A stretch of 64,000 bases of DNA from Streptomyces clavifer (GCA_014651175.1 BMWJ01000015.1:62001-126000); one strand, 5' to 3'. Positions 16,701 to 26,796 are shown, numbered from the stretch's first letter. Program-made: numbers and translations. The notes: generated by a model not told the origin, from the sequence alone.

Positions 16701-19092
16701 CGCGCAGAAGGCGAAGTACCCGCACCTCAAGGACTACCCGGCGTTCACCGTCGACGCCCGCGACCGGGATCGCGTCCGTGAGTCACTGCGCGGCCAGCTG
16801 ATCGCCACCCAGCGCGCCGCGAACGGCGCCCTGCTCGCCGCCACCGGCGTACAGACCGCGGGCGTGCTGGACGAGCTGTACGGGAAGGCCGCGAGCGGCT
16901 CCGCCCTCGGCCCCGTCTTCCGCAAGGGCGGCACGACGCTCTCCGTCTGGGCGCCCACCGCCCGGACCGTCTCGCTCGAGCTCGACGGGAAGAACGTCCC
17001 GATGCGGCGCGACGACCGCACCGGTGTCTGGTCGGTGACGGGCAAGAAGTCCTGGACGGGCAAGCCCTACCGCTACGCCGTCCAGGTCTGGGCGCCCACT
17101 GTCCAGAAGATGGTCACCAACAAGGTCACCGACCCCTACTCCACCGCCCTGACCGCGGACTCCGCCCGCAGTCTCGTCGTCGACCTCGGAGACCCGGAGC
17201 TCGCGCCGCGCGGCTGGTCCGCCCTGAAGAAGCCCGCCGCGGTCCCGATGCGCGACGCGCAGATCCAGGAACTGCACGTCCGTGACTTCTCGATCACGGA
17301 CACGACCTCGAAGCACCCCGGTGAGTACCTCGCCTTCACCGACACCCGCTCCGACGGGATGAAGCACCTCAAGGAGCTCGCCGACTCCGGCACCAGCTAC
17401 GTGCACCTGCTGCCCGCCTTCGACATCGGGACGATCCCCGAGAAGAAGTCCGCCCAGCAGAAGCCGGCCTGCGACCTGTCCGTCTACGCCCCCGACTCCG
17501 AGGAGCAGCAGGCCTGCGTCGCGTCGGCCGCCGCGAAGGACGGCTTCAACTGGGGCTACGACCCGCTGCACTACACGGTGCCCGAGGGCTCGTACGCCTC
17601 CGACCCCGACGGCACGAAGCGCACCACCGAGTTCCGCCGGATGGTCCAGGGACTCAACGGCGCCGGGCTGCGGACCGTCATGGACGTCGTCTACAACCAC
17701 ACCGTCGCCTCCGGCCAGGACGACAAGTCCGTCCTGGACAAGATCGTCCCCGGCTACTACCAGCGGCTCATGGAGGACGGCACCGTCGCCACCTCCACCT
17801 GCTGTGCCAACACCGCGCCCGAGAACACCATGATGGGCAAGCTCGTCGTCGACTCGATCGTCACCTGGGCCAAGGACTACAAGGTCGACGGCTTCCGCTT
17901 CGACCTCATGGGGCACCACCCCAAGGCCAACATCCTCGCGGTCCGCGAAGCCCTCGACGCGCTGACCGTCGCGAAGGACGGCGTCGACGGCAAGAAGATC
18001 ATCCTGTACGGCGAGGGCTGGAACTTCGGCGAGATCGCGGACGACGCCCGCTTCGTCCAGGCCACCCAGAAGAACATGGCCGGCACCGGCGTCGCCACCT
18101 TCTCCGACCGGGCCCGCGACGCGGTCCGCGGCGGTGGCCCCTTCGACGAGGACCCGCGCGTCCAGGGCTTCGCCTCCGGCCTCTACACCGACCCCAACAC
18201 CTCGCCCGCCAACGGTACGGAGGCCGAGCAGAAGGCCCGGCTCCTCCACTACCAGGACCTGATCAAGGTCGGGCTCACCGGCAACCTCGCCGACTACACC
18301 TTCACCGACACCCGGGGGCGGGAGGTCAAGGGCTCGGCCGTCGACTACAACGGCGCCCCCGCCGGATACGCGGCGGTGCCCGGCGACGCGCTCGCCTACG
18401 CCGACGCGCACGACAACGAAACCCTCTATGACGCCCTCGCGTTCAAGCTCCCGGCGGCCACACCGGCCGCCGACCGGGCCCGCATGCAGGTCCTGGCGAT
18501 GGCGACCGCCGCACTGTCCCAGGGGCCCTCGCTCTCCCAGGCCGGCACCGACCTGCTGCGCTCCAAGTCGCTCGACCGCAACTCCTACGACAGCGGCGAC
18601 TGGTTCAACGCCCTGCACTGGGACTGCCGCAAGGGCAACGGCTTCGGCCGGGGGCTGCCGCCCGCCGCCGACAACAAGGACAAGTGGACCTACGGCAAGC
18701 CGCTGCTCACCGCCCCCGCGCTCACCCCGGGGTGCGCGCAGATCACGGGCGCGTCCGCCGCGTACCAGGACCTGCTCACCATCCGCACCACCGAGAAGGA
18801 CTTCCGCCTCGCCACCACCGCACAGGTGCAGGACACCCTGTCCTTCCCGCTCTCCGGCAAGGACGAGACACCCGGGGTGGTCACCATGCGGCTGGGCAGG
18901 CTCGTCGTCGTCATGAACGCGACCCCCGGGGCCGAGAGCCAGCGCGTCCCCGGGCTGGCCGGCAAGGACTACGCCCTCCACCCGGTCCAGGCGGCAGGCG
19001 CGGATCCTACGGTCAAGAAGGCCTCGTACGAAGGGAAAACGGGCAGCTTCACCGTCCCAGGACGCACGGTCGCCGTGTTCTCGCTCCGCTGA
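13786..19092 (+). CDS. pulA: Secreted bifunctional alpha-amylase/pullulanase (1768 residues)
   Basis: This is one continuous frame with a GTG start behind a GAGGAG site and a signal peptide cut near residue 29. An N-terminal GH13 amylase module spans about 40-600: FRIDTVKH near 296, FGEVYSAD near 331 and GNHDMG near 400. An Ig-like segment (about 610-700) leads to two tandem pullulanase-associated (CBM41-like) repeats at about 712-795 and 808-890. A CBM48-like domain follows at about 1040-1130, then a second GH13 barrel of pullulanase type: GYDPLHY near 1256, FRFDLMGHH near 1368, GEGWNF near 1407 and AHDNETL near 1540. The two active sites should cut alpha-1,4 and alpha-1,6 bonds. No membrane anchor is seen at the C-terminus. 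Confidence 0.93.
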   Translation: MSRTTLRRGAVAALCAALLPVVPAASAAAAPRPPSPPSDAKLAKEPARHDLTREQFYFVLPDRFANGDTSNDRGGLTGSRLETGYDPADKGFYQGGDLKGLTQRLDYIKGLGTTAIWLAPIFKNRPVQGTGDNASAGYHGYWITDFTQVDPHFGTNADLTKLIDKAHGKGMKVFFDVITNHTADTVDYAEKKYGYKPKGAFPYLDEDGRPFDDTRGVEEVDADSFPYTPVNTGKKVPAWLNDSTMYHNRGDSTYAGESTEYGDFSGLDDLWTERPEVVSGMEKIYEKWVRDFGIDGFRIDTVKHVDLDFWTQWATALDDYAAKRGRDDFFMFGEVYSADTAITSPYVTRGRLDATLDFPFQEAARQYASQGAPASKLASVYADDYRYTTDKANAYEQVTFLGNHDMGRIGTFLAQDNPKADDAELLERARLANELMFLGRGNPVIYYGDEQGYTGAGGDKDSRQTLFASKTADYLDDDQIGTDRTHASDAYDATHPIYRSIAALSKLTREHPALRDGTQTERYAKDSVHAFSRTDAKRPYEYLVATNNATEAKTVELATESAGMNFRTLYGGSGTVRSGSDKAVEVTVPALSSIVLRADKQLGTPAAKPSVTLKAPAAGATGTVEISADIGGGDLNRVVFAAQTGNGTWVTLGSADHAPYKVTQHLDESVKAGTALRYKAVVVDRAGRTASALASTTAGQAPPAPKPVAVARDHAVVHYQRADGDYEGWQLKSGDRSADFIGRDAYGAFAWIDLAEGASSVPYTVEKDGTADGPERTVDLAKTGQVWVEQGKDGQATEAPEAPPQDTGKAVLHYHRADGDYDGWGLHTWTGAAAPTDWAKPLLPVRTDAYGATYEVPLTDGATSLSYILHKGDEKDLPSDQSLDIASYGHEVWMLGGKPGYLLPQTGGAPAPDLAKAEAQWIDADTVVWKVKATDATSQQLVYAKDGGISVVDGALSDEGQWLRLGATGLTDAQKAKYPHLKDYPAFTVDARDRDRVRESLRGQLIATQRAANGALLAATGVQTAGVLDELYGKAASGSALGPVFRKGGTTLSVWAPTARTVSLELDGKNVPMRRDDRTGVWSVTGKKSWTGKPYRYAVQVWAPTVQKMVTNKVTDPYSTALTADSARSLVVDLGDPELAPRGWSALKKPAAVPMRDAQIQELHVRDFSITDTTSKHPGEYLAFTDTRSDGMKHLKELADSGTSYVHLLPAFDIGTIPEKKSAQQKPACDLSVYAPDSEEQQACVASAAAKDGFNWGYDPLHYTVPEGSYASDPDGTKRTTEFRRMVQGLNGAGLRTVMDVVYNHTVASGQDDKSVLDKIVPGYYQRLMEDGTVATSTCCANTAPENTMMGKLVVDSIVTWAKDYKVDGFRFDLMGHHPKANILAVREALDALTVAKDGVDGKKIILYGEGWNFGEIADDARFVQATQKNMAGTGVATFSDRARDAVRGGGPFDEDPRVQGFASGLYTDPNTSPANGTEAEQKARLLHYQDLIKVGLTGNLADYTFTDTRGREVKGSAVDYNGAPAGYAAVPGDALAYADAHDNETLYDALAFKLPAATPAADRARMQVLAMATAALSQGPSLSQAGTDLLRSKSLDRNSYDSGDWFNALHWDCRKGNGFGRGLPPAADNKDKWTYGKPLLTAPALTPGCAQITGASAAYQDLLTIRTTEKDFRLATTAQVQDTLSFPLSGKDETPGVVTMRLGRLVVVMNATPGAESQRVPGLAGKDYALHPVQAAGADPTVKKASYEGKTGSFTVPGRTVAVFSLR

Positions 19093-19169
19093 CCCCTACA
19101 GGGCCACGGTGACCGCGGACGTCGGCGAAGGAGCCGAAACAGGACACCGTGCGCGTACGTCCCGACCAC

Positions 19170-19225
19170 ACCGGCCGGTCACGGCTCCCATCCCCTGCGG
19201 GGGACCGGAGCCGGGGCCGGCCGGT
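19170..19225 (+). terminator. Imperfect nested hairpin after pullulanase
   Basis: Outer arms ACCGGCCGG/CCGGCCGGT, a middle stem CGGCTCC/GGAGCCG and an inner CCCC/GGGG pair form a long interrupted stem 78 bases after the stop. The rest of the gap 19093-19469 shows no gene or clear signal apart from the ribosome site of the next gene. Confidence 0.5.
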
Positions 19226-19469
19226 CCGGGCAACAGGGGCCGCACGGCGCCCCGCTGCCCCACCGGCGGACCATGCCCGAGCGTGCCCGGACGGTCACGA
19301 CGACCACGGCGGCGGACAATCCCGGAGATCCTCCCGGGAACCTTCCCGACACGAGACGACCAGCTCCGCGGTCCGAGGTGTCCGCCTGCCGGGAGCCGCT
19401 TGTGCCCCCGCGCCGATCACGAAAGGCTGAGACCGGACACCGCACCCACCCCGCCTCCAGGAGCGCTTG

Positions 19470-19820
19470 ATGCCGCAGATCACCGTCGACTACTCCGCCG
19501 AGCTCGACGACAGCTTCGACCGCCGTGGCTTCGCCCTCGCCCTGCACCCCCTGGTCGCCACGACCGTCACCACGAAGATCCCCAACTGCAAGACGAGGTT
19601 CCGACGGGTCGACGAGTCCGTCGTCGGGGACGCCCCGGCGGGCGACGCGATCGTGCACGTCTCGATCGCCCTGCTGGCCGGCCGTACCCCGCAGATCAAG
19701 GAGCAGCTGACCGAGTCCGTCCTGGAGCTGCTGGCCGCGCATCTGAAGCCCGCCGACAGCCTCGCCGTCCACACCTCGGCCGAGACCAGGGACCTCGACC
19801 CGTCCTACCGCAAGCGGTAG
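19470..19820 (+). CDS. 5-carboxymethyl-2-hydroxymuconate isomerase-family tautomerase
   Basis: The 116-residue product starts Met-Pro-Gln-Ile-Thr-Val-Asp-Tyr, matching the HpaF/CHMI branch of the tautomerase superfamily, where the N-terminal proline is the catalytic base after Met removal. This decides the start at ATG 19470; a TTG one codon earlier would bury the proline. The ribosome site CAGGAG lies 6 bases upstream. The C-terminal strand and ending KR are normal for the family, slightly shorter than the Escherichia coli enzyme. No homoprotocatechuate pathway genes surround it, so its substrate here is uncertain. It converges on a TetR gene with a 9-base gap. Confidence 0.85.
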   Translation: MPQITVDYSAELDDSFDRRGFALALHPLVATTVTTKIPNCKTRFRRVDESVVGDAPAGDAIVHVSIALLAGRTPQIKEQLTESVLELLAAHLKPADSLAVHTSAETRDLDPSYRKR

Positions 19821-19829
19821 GACGCCGCG

Positions 19830-20555
19830 TCACGGCCGCCGCTGCGCCGGGACGGCCGGAGCGGCGGGCGTCAGGACGGAGAGCCGCGCCAGCAGTTCGC
19901 CGAACGGGCCGTCCGCCGGCTCCTGCGCGAAGACCCGCAGCATGGTGCCGGCCACCTCCTGGCTGTACGCGGCGCTCACCGCGGCCAGCGCGGCGAAGTC
20001 GTGGACCAGCTGCAGCTCCAGCTCGGCACGCGGGATGCTGCGCCGCCCCTCCAGCCAGAGCTGGGCCGTCGACTCGGCCAGCGACACCCAGGACCGGACG
20101 ACGAGCTCCAGCCGGGCGGGCGGTGACGCGACCCCGAGATGCGCGACGATCTGCTCGTACGCGGTCCGGCGCACCCCGTCGATCAGGGCGTTGGCCGTGG
20201 ACGAGCCGCCTGCCGGACCGCCCCGCAGCAGCGCCGTGAAACCGGGGCCGTGCTCCTCGACGAAGTCGAAGAACCGGCCCATCACCCGCAGCAGCCGCGC
20301 CCCCAGGGGCCCTTCGTGCGCTTCCAGGAAACGGCCGGCCAGGTCGTCGGCGGCCCGGCCCAGAGCCGCTTCGTACAGACTCTGCTTCCCCGGGAAGTAG
20401 TGGTAGACGAGCGGACGCGAGATACCGGCCGCGTTCGCGATCTCGTCGATCGACACGTCGTCGGGCGAACGGTGGCTGAACAACTCCAGCGCGACGCCGA
20501 TCAACTGCTGCCTGCGCTCGTCGACGCCCATCCTGCGCCGCACACCGGTCGTCAT
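19830..20555 (-). CDS. TetR-family transcriptional regulator
   Basis: The 241-residue protein has a TetR helix-turn-helix at about residues 14-62, with VSIDEIANAAGISRPLVYHYF as the recognition part, and a helical ligand domain containing a C-terminal segment similar to TetR_C domains. It is transcribed toward the tautomerase gene and follows, on the same strand, the membrane protein gene whose stop lies 46 bases upstream of its start, so the two may be co-transcribed. The ligand and target are unknown. Confidence 0.9.
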   Translation of the reverse strand: MTTGVRRRMGVDERRQQLIGVALELFSHRSPDDVSIDEIANAAGISRPLVYHYFPGKQSLYEAALGRAADDLAGRFLEAHEGPLGARLLRVMGRFFDFVEEHGPGFTALLRGGPAGGSSTANALIDGVRRTAYEQIVAHLGVASPPARLELVVRSWVSLAESTAQLWLEGRRSIPRAELELQLVHDFAALAAVSAAYSQEVAGTMLRVFAQEPADGPFGELLARLSVLTPAAPAVPAQRRP

Positions 20556-20601
20556 GTCCTCAGCCTAACGGGAGCGGACCGCGGACCGTCCGGCCGTCCG
20601 G

Positions 20602-22545
20602 TCAGCGCAGTGCCCCGACCCGGCTGCCGTCCGCCAGCAGCCCGCCGAGCCGCGCCCGGTCGCCCGCCCGGGCCCGCACCGCCAGCAACCGCCCCTGGGT
20701 GCGCCCCTCGACGCCGCCCGTCGCCGAGAGGGAGGCGAACTGCCGGGAGCCCGCCGCGAGTACGTACCACCGGCCGCCGTCGGACTTCCACAGGACACCC
20801 GCCAGCACCCGCGGCCGGTGTATCCCGCAGTCGGGCGAGCCCTCGGCGCGGGCCGCGACCGCGCCCGGGGCACCGGCGCCGCCCGACAGCTCGGGCGGCG
20901 CCTGGAACTGGGCCAGCACCCTGCTCCCCGTGCCCCGCCACGTCTCCGCCCGGGTGCAGAGCCACAGCGCGTCCCCTGCGCCCTCGGGCAGCGGCTGCTT
21001 GGCGTACGGCCAGGAGTTCACCGACCGGACCCCGTGGGAGCGCACCGCCGGCAGCAGGCACGCGGTGCGTGCCCAGCTCTCCCGGTCGGCGCGCCCCGCC
21101 ACCTCGTGCGGGGCGGACGGCGCGCCCGAGGTGAGGTGGGCGGGCGCCAGCTCGCCGAGGTCCGTCATCAGCCGTCCCGCCGTGCCGTCCCGCACCTCCA
21201 GGGCCTGCCAGGAGCGGCAGTCCCCGCCGGCCCCGGGGCCGGCCAGCGCGTCCGTCACCCCGTGCCGGTCGCGGCGCAGGGGCCGGGCCGGGTCGCGGGG
21301 CGCGAGCAGGTCCCGCACCAGGACCTCGCGCGCCCACGGCGCGGTCAGGTAGCGGATCCGGCCCTTCCGGCGCTGCACGACCAGGGCACTCGCCGCGACC
21401 GCGTCCGCGCCGTCCACCCGGGCGAAGTCGAGTGCGGCGCCACCGGCCGGATCGGCGTTGCGCGGCTCGGCGTAGCGCACGACGCGCAGCCCGTCGTGGA
21501 ACAGCACCACCACGGCCGTACCCGACTCGCCCGCGTACAGCAGCTGCGGCGGCCCCATCGGCGGGCCGACGGGCGTGCCGGGCGTCGCCGACGAGGTCAC
21601 CCCCGGGCCGGGGCGCGCCCATGCGGTGAGCGCCCGGCCCAGCAGCCGGCTGTCCTCGGTCCGGTCGCCGCGTGTGGGCCAGGCACTGAAGTCGGTACGG
21701 TCCGCACTCCGCCAGAAGCCCGCGGGCACCCGGCGCAGCGCGGCCGGGTCCAGGGCCTGTTCGGCGGCGGGGTTGCGGGAGTAGGGCGGCGCCGCCGCGG
21801 TGCCGGGCCCGCCCAGGCCGTCCCCCGGCACCAGCAGCAGCGTCCCGCACACGAGCAGGGCCCCGAGCCCGGCGAGTACGGTCCGCCCGCGCCGACCGCG
21901 GCGCAGCAGGTCGGCGGGCCGGGCCTGCAGCGAGCAGGGATCGAACTCCGGTGAGGCCAGCAGGGCGTGCGGTGCGGTGAGCCCGTCGGCCTCCCGCAGC
22001 GCCGCCTCCGGGTCCGTGACGCCGGCCGCTCCGAGGACCCGGCCCACTTCGTCGTCCGCGAGCCCTTCCAGACCGCGCAGCACGTGGGCGGCCCGGCAGG
22101 GGCCCGACACCTCCGACAGGGCCTGCTCCAGGGCCAGCTCCTCCGCCCCGCAGGACTGCGGGAAGAGCCGCAGTCCCCACACGTGGGGGAGCAGGGGCGG
22201 CAGCTGCACCCGCCGCGGCCGGGCGAACCGCCACAGGGGCAGCCCGGCCTCCAGCGCGGAACGCACCACCCGCAGCCGTACGTACGCGTAGGCGCACCCC
22301 GGATCCGCCGGTGCCGGGAGCGCGGGCCCGGGCTCCGTGGTGTGTCCGCGGGGCAGGGACCGCTGGGCGAGCCAGTGGGCCGTCAGCACACGGCGGTTGC
22401 GGCCGAGCGAGGGGGGCAGGACGAGGTATCCGATCCGCACCAGACGCGCGTAGTGCTCGGTGACGGCGGCCTCGGCCCGCTCCGCGTCGGCCTGCTCCGC
22501 AGGAGGGCGGCCGGCGGACGACGGTACTGCTCGCAGTGGGGGCAC
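20602..22545 (-). CDS. Membrane-anchored protein with sigma-factor-like N-terminal region, function unknown
   Basis: The 647-residue product starts at a GTG. Residues about 24-185 look like a degenerate sigma-70-type helical region (HYARLVRIGYLVLP, later LRGLEGLADDEVGRVLG followed by a VTDPEAALREADGL helix). One membrane segment lies at about 221-240 (TVLAGLGALLVCGTLLLV), and the remaining 400 residues are outside, with paired Cys residues and Trp-rich strands. The topology resembles streptomycete proteins annotated as hypothetical membrane proteins. I cannot name a function; a cytoplasmic sigma-like part joined to an outer sensor part suggests signalling. Confidence 0.75.
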   Translation of the reverse strand: MPPLRAVPSSAGRPPAEQADAERAEAAVTEHYARLVRIGYLVLPPSLGRNRRVLTAHWLAQRSLPRGHTTEPGPALPAPADPGCAYAYVRLRVVRSALEAGLPLWRFARPRRVQLPPLLPHVWGLRLFPQSCGAEELALEQALSEVSGPCRAAHVLRGLEGLADDEVGRVLGAAGVTDPEAALREADGLTAPHALLASPEFDPCSLQARPADLLRRGRRGRTVLAGLGALLVCGTLLLVPGDGLGGPGTAAAPPYSRNPAAEQALDPAALRRVPAGFWRSADRTDFSAWPTRGDRTEDSRLLGRALTAWARPGPGVTSSATPGTPVGPPMGPPQLLYAGESGTAVVVLFHDGLRVVRYAEPRNADPAGGAALDFARVDGADAVAASALVVQRRKGRIRYLTAPWAREVLVRDLLAPRDPARPLRRDRHGVTDALAGPGAGGDCRSWQALEVRDGTAGRLMTDLGELAPAHLTSGAPSAPHEVAGRADRESWARTACLLPAVRSHGVRSVNSWPYAKQPLPEGAGDALWLCTRAETWRGTGSRVLAQFQAPPELSGGAGAPGAVAARAEGSPDCGIHRPRVLAGVLWKSDGGRWYVLAAGSRQFASLSATGGVEGRTQGRLLAVRARAGDRARLGGLLADGSRVGALR

Positions 22546-22700
22546 GTTCAGCAGAACGAGGGAATGGTGCGATGGTCACTCCGGCACGCCCCCGGGCGCA
22601 CGCCTCCATGAGGCGACCCGTCCGTCGCACGCTGCTGACCCCTCCTCCCCAATCCGTGGTTTCGCCGCGCCGGGAGGGGCCCACGGGGCACGATGGCCGC

Positions 22701-23177
22701 ATGGTGAAGCAGCTGGAGTGGCGACGAGGAAACGGCCCCCGGGCCGCCGCGGCCGTACTGGCGGGGCTGGCCCTGCTCACCGGATGCGGCGGGGGAGCGG
22801 ACGGCGACGACAGGCCCGCCGTGCCGCCGACCGCGACCGGAACCCTGGAACAGCTGGCGTCGAAGACGGACTGCGAGCCCAATCTGCAGACCGACGCCGA
22901 GGAGATCCGGCAGGCCAACTGCCAGACCGGGGACGGGCGTTACGTCCTGGCCACCTTCGCCACCGACCGCGGCCAGCGCGAGTGGCTCAACGAGGCCAAC
23001 GACTACGGCGGCTCGTACCTGGTCGGCCGGAAGTGGGTCGCGGTCGGCGACGCGAAGGTGGTCGCGGCACTGCGCGGCCGGCTCGGGGGGACGGTGGAGA
23101 CCGCCTCGCCACACCACTCGGGGGACAGTGGCGGTGGGGGGAGCGAGGACGGGCACTCCGGTCACCACAAGAGCTGA
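22701..23177 (+). CDS. Small secreted lipoprotein, function unknown
   Basis: The 158-residue protein has a basic N-terminus, a hydrophobic core and a lipobox LLTGC with Cys29 as the lipidated residue. The mature part shows Cys pairs in DCEPNLQTDAEEIRQANC and WVAVGDAKVVAAL segments and ends in a His/Ser/Gly-rich tail. The ATG at 22701 places the signal peptide properly; upstream in-frame ATG codons would put about 55 extra residues before it. It is divergent from the membrane protein gene and converges on the DUF1996 gene. No known domain is recognised. Confidence 0.8.
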   Translation: MVKQLEWRRGNGPRAAAAVLAGLALLTGCGGGADGDDRPAVPPTATGTLEQLASKTDCEPNLQTDAEEIRQANCQTGDGRYVLATFATDRGQREWLNEANDYGGSYLVGRKWVAVGDAKVVAALRGRLGGTVETASPHHSGDSGGGGSEDGHSGHHKS

Positions 23178-23212
23178 CCGCGCAGGTGCGGGGGGTGGGC
23201 GTCAGGGCCGCG

Positions 23213-24745
23213 TCAGCGGCACTTGCGCCCACCGTTGACGCAGCTCACCACCTTCTTCATCAACCGGTCGTCGAAGACGTTGATGAAGTCGCCGTGATCG
23301 GTCACGGGCTTGTGCAGCTGCTCCGGGAAGGAGTCGACGGCGAAGCCGGGGCCCGGCGGAACGTCGTACACGATGCGCTGCACCAGCTGCGGAATGGCCC
23401 TGAAGCCGTTCGGGCAGCGTCCGTCGTCCTGGGCGAAGGCCACATGGGTGCGGTGGTTCGCACTGTCCGTGTTCCGGCCGTCCCAGCAGCTCTGGAAGGC
23501 GAAGGACCGCACCACCTGGCTGCCTTCCGGACAGATCGGGTACTTGTCCTTCAGCTGCCTGTTCTCGAATCCGGTGCAGCTCCAGGACGCGTTGGCGTTG
23601 GCGTCCCCATTGGTGAACGCCTTGGCGTCCCCGGTGATGATCCGCAGGAAGCGCGGCATGGCCGTCACCTTCCCGGCCGGTGAGCCGACGAATTTCAGCG
23701 TGACCTGGGAGGGGGTCTGGATCTCTCCGGTGTTCTGGTCCTTGCCGCCACCGTCGGCGTCCACGTCGTTCTCGTCCTGTCCGTTCTGCAGACGCAGCAC
23801 GGGCCAGTAGTAGGTGGATCTGTCGCCCTGATTCCGGCAGGTCGTCTCACCGCCGGCCAGATCGTCATCACTGGAGAATGCGTCGGTGGCCTGATTACCG
23901 ATGTAATCGTGCATATGGTGAGCGCCGTTGCTCACACCGGGTGCGGCGATGACATTGTCAGGATTGAATTTGCCGTTCTCGTTACGCCCGCAGTCGGTGG
24001 AGAACGTACCGCGAGAGGCGCCGCGGCGATTGCGTGGGCGGTCGACATTGGGCTGGACCGACTGGATGTCGACGAAGTCCGAGGCGTCGGGGCCGTTGCC
24101 CTGCTGCCCCTGGTCGTCTCCGCCACCCTGGTCTCCGCCACCCTGGTCGGCGCCCTCGTCCTGGCCGCCGTCCTGGCCCTGGTCGGCCTCCTCCCCCGGG
24201 TTCTGGGCGCCGCCCGGGTCTCCGCCCTGCTCTCCGCCTTGTTCGCCGCCCTGACCACTGCCGTCACCGTCATCCGCGCGCAGGCTGCACGGAGCGAGTC
24301 CGTCCAGGTTCTGCGGCCGCTCGACCGCATTGCGTTCGATGGCGATACCGATCCGGTCGAGACTCGCCGCCCGCTTGTTCTTCAAGGGGCCGAGCACGGC
24401 GTTCTCGGCGAGGTTCGGATCGCGGGCGATCTGCTCCCTCCGGTCGGCGAACTGCCGGTAGGCATCCGTGATCTGGGTATCCATGGCCGCCAGTTCGCGG
24501 TCGACCTCGGGGCGTGCCCGGTCGGGCACATCAGGGAGGGCGATTCCCGCGTCGGGGCAGTCGATGGTGGACATCTGGCGACCCGCGTTCCAGGACCGTT
24601 CGGGAGGTGCACCGGACGATCCTTCTCCCGCGCTTGCGTAGACATTGACCGCGACCAGCCCACCTCCGCCCAGAATCAACGCGGCCGAGGCGACGATCGC
24701 CCGGTTGGCCAGTGTCGAACGTTTCTTACGCGATGTGCGTCCCAT
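23213..24745 (-). CDS. Secreted DUF1996 protein
   Basis: The 510-residue product has a basic start and a hydrophobic segment at about 14-35 serving as signal or anchor. A linker very rich in Gly, Gln, Asp and Glu (about 160-220) precedes a DUF1996 domain at about 230-505. DUF1996 markers include the segment [15 protein letters not shown] and paired Cys ([19 protein letters not shown]). Bacterial and fungal members are secreted and often sit with cell-wall or polysaccharide enzymes; the biochemical role is not established. The ATG at 24745 follows an AGAGGAG site, which decides it over an upstream ATG. The gene is 150 bases downstream of the two-component pair on the same strand. Confidence 0.85.
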   Translation of the reverse strand: MGRTSRKKRSTLANRAIVASAALILGGGGLVAVNVYASAGEGSSGAPPERSWNAGRQMSTIDCPDAGIALPDVPDRARPEVDRELAAMDTQITDAYRQFADRREQIARDPNLAENAVLGPLKNKRAASLDRIGIAIERNAVERPQNLDGLAPCSLRADDGDGSGQGGEQGGEQGGDPGGAQNPGEEADQGQDGGQDEGADQGGGDQGGGDDQGQQGNGPDASDFVDIQSVQPNVDRPRNRRGASRGTFSTDCGRNENGKFNPDNVIAAPGVSNGAHHMHDYIGNQATDAFSSDDDLAGGETTCRNQGDRSTYYWPVLRLQNGQDENDVDADGGGKDQNTGEIQTPSQVTLKFVGSPAGKVTAMPRFLRIITGDAKAFTNGDANANASWSCTGFENRQLKDKYPICPEGSQVVRSFAFQSCWDGRNTDSANHRTHVAFAQDDGRCPNGFRAIPQLVQRIVYDVPPGPGFAVDSFPEQLHKPVTDHGDFINVFDDRLMKKVVSCVNGGRKCR

Positions 24746-24895
24746 GGAACTCCTCTGCTTCGAGGGAGAAGCGTGACGTCCCATACGGGCGGGGCACCCG
24801 GCCCGTTCAGGACGGTGGGGAATTCGTGGGAACCTCCAGGGCCAAAACGGCCCGAACACCCGGAACGGCCCCTGCGGCATTCTCCGCCGGCCGGA

Positions 24896-25543
24896 TCAGC
24901 CCCGGTCCAGATAGGCGAGTACGGCCAGCACCCGGCGGTTGTCGTCGTCCGAAGGCGGCAGGTCCAGCTTTCCGAAGATGTTCGAGGTGTGCTTCGCCAC
25001 CGCGCGCTCCGTGATCACCAGCTGCGAGGCGATCGCCCCGTTCGAACGGCCCTGCGCCACCAGCTCCATGACCTCGCGCTCCCGGGGGGTGAGGCCGCCC
25101 ATCGGCTTGTCCTGGGCCCGCCGCGACAGCAACTGCGAGATCACCTGCGGATCCATCGCCGTACCGCCCGCCGCCACCCGGCGCACCGCGTCGATGAACT
25201 GGTCCGCGTCGAACACCCGGTCCTTCAGCAGGTAGCCGATCCCGCCGTCGCCGTCGGCCAGCAACTCCCGTGCGTACAGCTGCTCCACGTGCTGCGACAG
25301 CACGAGCACCGGCAGCCCCGGCCGGCTGCGCCGGGCCGTCAGGGCGCACTGCAGGCCCTCGTCCGTGTGGGACGGCGGGAGCCGGACGTCGACCACGGCG
25401 ACGTCCGGCTCCAGCTCGGCCAGGGCCCGGGTCAGCTCTGGACCGGTCTCCACCGCCGCCGCGATCTCGAAGTCGTAGGCCTCGAGCATGCGTACGAGAC
25501 CGTCGCGGAGCAGGAAGAGGTCTTCGGCTAGGACAACGCGCAA
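24896..25543 (-). CDS. LuxR-family response regulator
   Basis: The 215-residue protein has a receiver domain with acidic pocket Glu7/Asp8, phospho-acceptor Asp52 (VVDVRLPP) and a late Lys in YLLKDR, then a LuxR helix-turn-helix at about 148-195 (LTPREREVMELVAQG). The likely start is TTG at 25543, with GGAGA five bases before it inside the histidine-kinase gene, giving a 16-base overlap and coupled translation. It should act on promoters in response to the adjacent kinase; the divergent MMPL exporter gene is the obvious candidate target. Confidence 0.92.
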   Translation of the reverse strand: MRVVLAEDLFLLRDGLVRMLEAYDFEIAAAVETGPELTRALAELEPDVAVVDVRLPPSHTDEGLQCALTARRSRPGLPVLVLSQHVEQLYARELLADGDGGIGYLLKDRVFDADQFIDAVRRVAAGGTAMDPQVISQLLSRRAQDKPMGGLTPREREVMELVAQGRSNGAIASQLVITERAVAKHTSNIFGKLDLPPSDDDNRRVLAVLAYLDRG

Positions 25544-26796
25544 GGGATCTCCATGGTCACCATGGTGGGACCGCCCGCAGGACTGCTGACGGCCAGTACG
25601 CCGTCGAATGTACCCAGTCGGCGTTCGATTCCGCTCAGTCCCGAGCCGGCCCCGACCGCCGCACCGCCCCTGCCGTTGTCCGTGACGGAGATCCGCAGCA
25701 TGCCCTCGGCATGGTGCACGTCCACCCAGACGCGGTCGGCGTCCGCGTGCTTCACCACGTTCGTCAGGGTCTCACTGACGGCGAAGTACGCGGCCGACTC
25801 GACGGGCGCCCCGGCCCGGCCCGTGAGTTCGACGCCCACCTCGGACTCCACGGGCATCCGCATCGCCAGCGCCCTCACCGCGTCCCCGAGCCCACGTTCC
25901 GCGAGGACCGGAGGGTGGATGCCCCGGACGAGGTCCCGCAGCTCGGTGAGCGCTTCGGCGGAAGAGGCGCGGGCCGCGGCCAGCAGCTTCTTCGCCTGCG
26001 CGGGGTCCTTCTCCACGAGCGCCTCGATCGTGCCGAGGCTCATGCCCATGGCGACCAGCCGGGCCTGCGCCCCGTCGTGCAGGTCCCGCTCGATGCGGCG
26101 CAGTTCGGAGGCGGCCGTGTCGACCGCCTCGTGCCGGGTCTCGGTCAGCCGGTCGATGCGCAGCGCCAGCTCCTGCTGCGGGGCGGGAGCCAGCGCCGAC
26201 CTGGCGAGCACGAAGTGCAGCCGCAGCAGAGGCCGGCTCGCCCACAGACCGACGTGGAAGATCGCGATGCCGAGCGCCGCGGCGGCCAGCCCCGTCCACT
26301 GGTCGCCGACCGGAACGAATCCGTACCAGTACGTGCTGTCCTCGAACACCCGCCACAGGCCCGCCGCCAGGACCAGCCCCTCCACCGGGTAGGCCAGCAG
26401 CCCGAAGGACAGGGTCAGCAGCACATAGCCGGCTGTCATGTCGGTCAGCAGCCACCGCAGGTCCCGCCAGGTCGCCGGGTCCTTCAACATCAGCGTGGTG
26501 CGCTCCACCTGCCCGGTGAAGCCGGTGCGCAGGTCCTGCGGGAAGTGCCGGTAGGGGACCGGGATGCGGACGTCCGACCAGGTCGCCGCGAGCAGCCGGC
26601 GCTGGTTGGCGTGCGCGCGCACCGCTTCCAGGACCCACGGGGTGGTGACCAGGCCCACGCCCAGCAGGACGAAGGCGATGGAGGTCACCGCCAGCACGAA
26701 CAGGGTGACCGAACCCACGATGCTCGCGAACGACAGGACGAACGCACGTCCGGCGGCCAGCAGCGCCGACCGTACCCGGCTCTCTTTCCCAGTCAT
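25528..26796 (-). CDS. Sensor histidine kinase (HisKA_3, NarL-type partner)
   Basis: The 422-residue membrane kinase has an N-terminal sensor region with about four to five membrane segments (around 20-50, 120-150 and 165-190). A DHp helix carries His240 in IERDLHDGAQARL, and a HATPase_c domain follows (about 320-415, with a DNGRGG G1 motif). The sensor part resembles the domain common to streptomycete kinases found beside MMPL transporters. The ATG at 26796 is chosen over an upstream ATG because the leading 35 residues there are charged and not conserved-looking. Divergent from the exporter gene with a 244-base shared control region. Confidence 0.92.
   Translation of the reverse strand: MTGKESRVRSALLAAGRAFVLSFASIVGSVTLFVLAVTSIAFVLLGVGLVTTPWVLEAVRAHANQRRLLAATWSDVRIPVPYRHFPQDLRTGFTGQVERTTLMLKDPATWRDLRWLLTDMTAGYVLLTLSFGLLAYPVEGLVLAAGLWRVFEDSTYWYGFVPVGDQWTGLAAAALGIAIFHVGLWASRPLLRLHFVLARSALAPAPQQELALRIDRLTETRHEAVDTAASELRRIERDLHDGAQARLVAMGMSLGTIEALVEKDPAQAKKLLAAARASSAEALTELRDLVRGIHPPVLAERGLGDAVRALAMRMPVESEVGVELTGRAGAPVESAAYFAVSETLTNVVKHADADRVWVDVHHAEGMLRISVTDNGRGGAAVGAGSGLSGIERRLGTFDGVLAVSSPAGGPTMVTMEIPCALS

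Noticed and set aside
14020-18981. Two very long minus-strand open frames antisense to the pullulanase
   Set aside because: They are Val/Gly/Asp-rich mirror frames caused by high third-position GC in the plus-strand gene; no ribosome site or domain.
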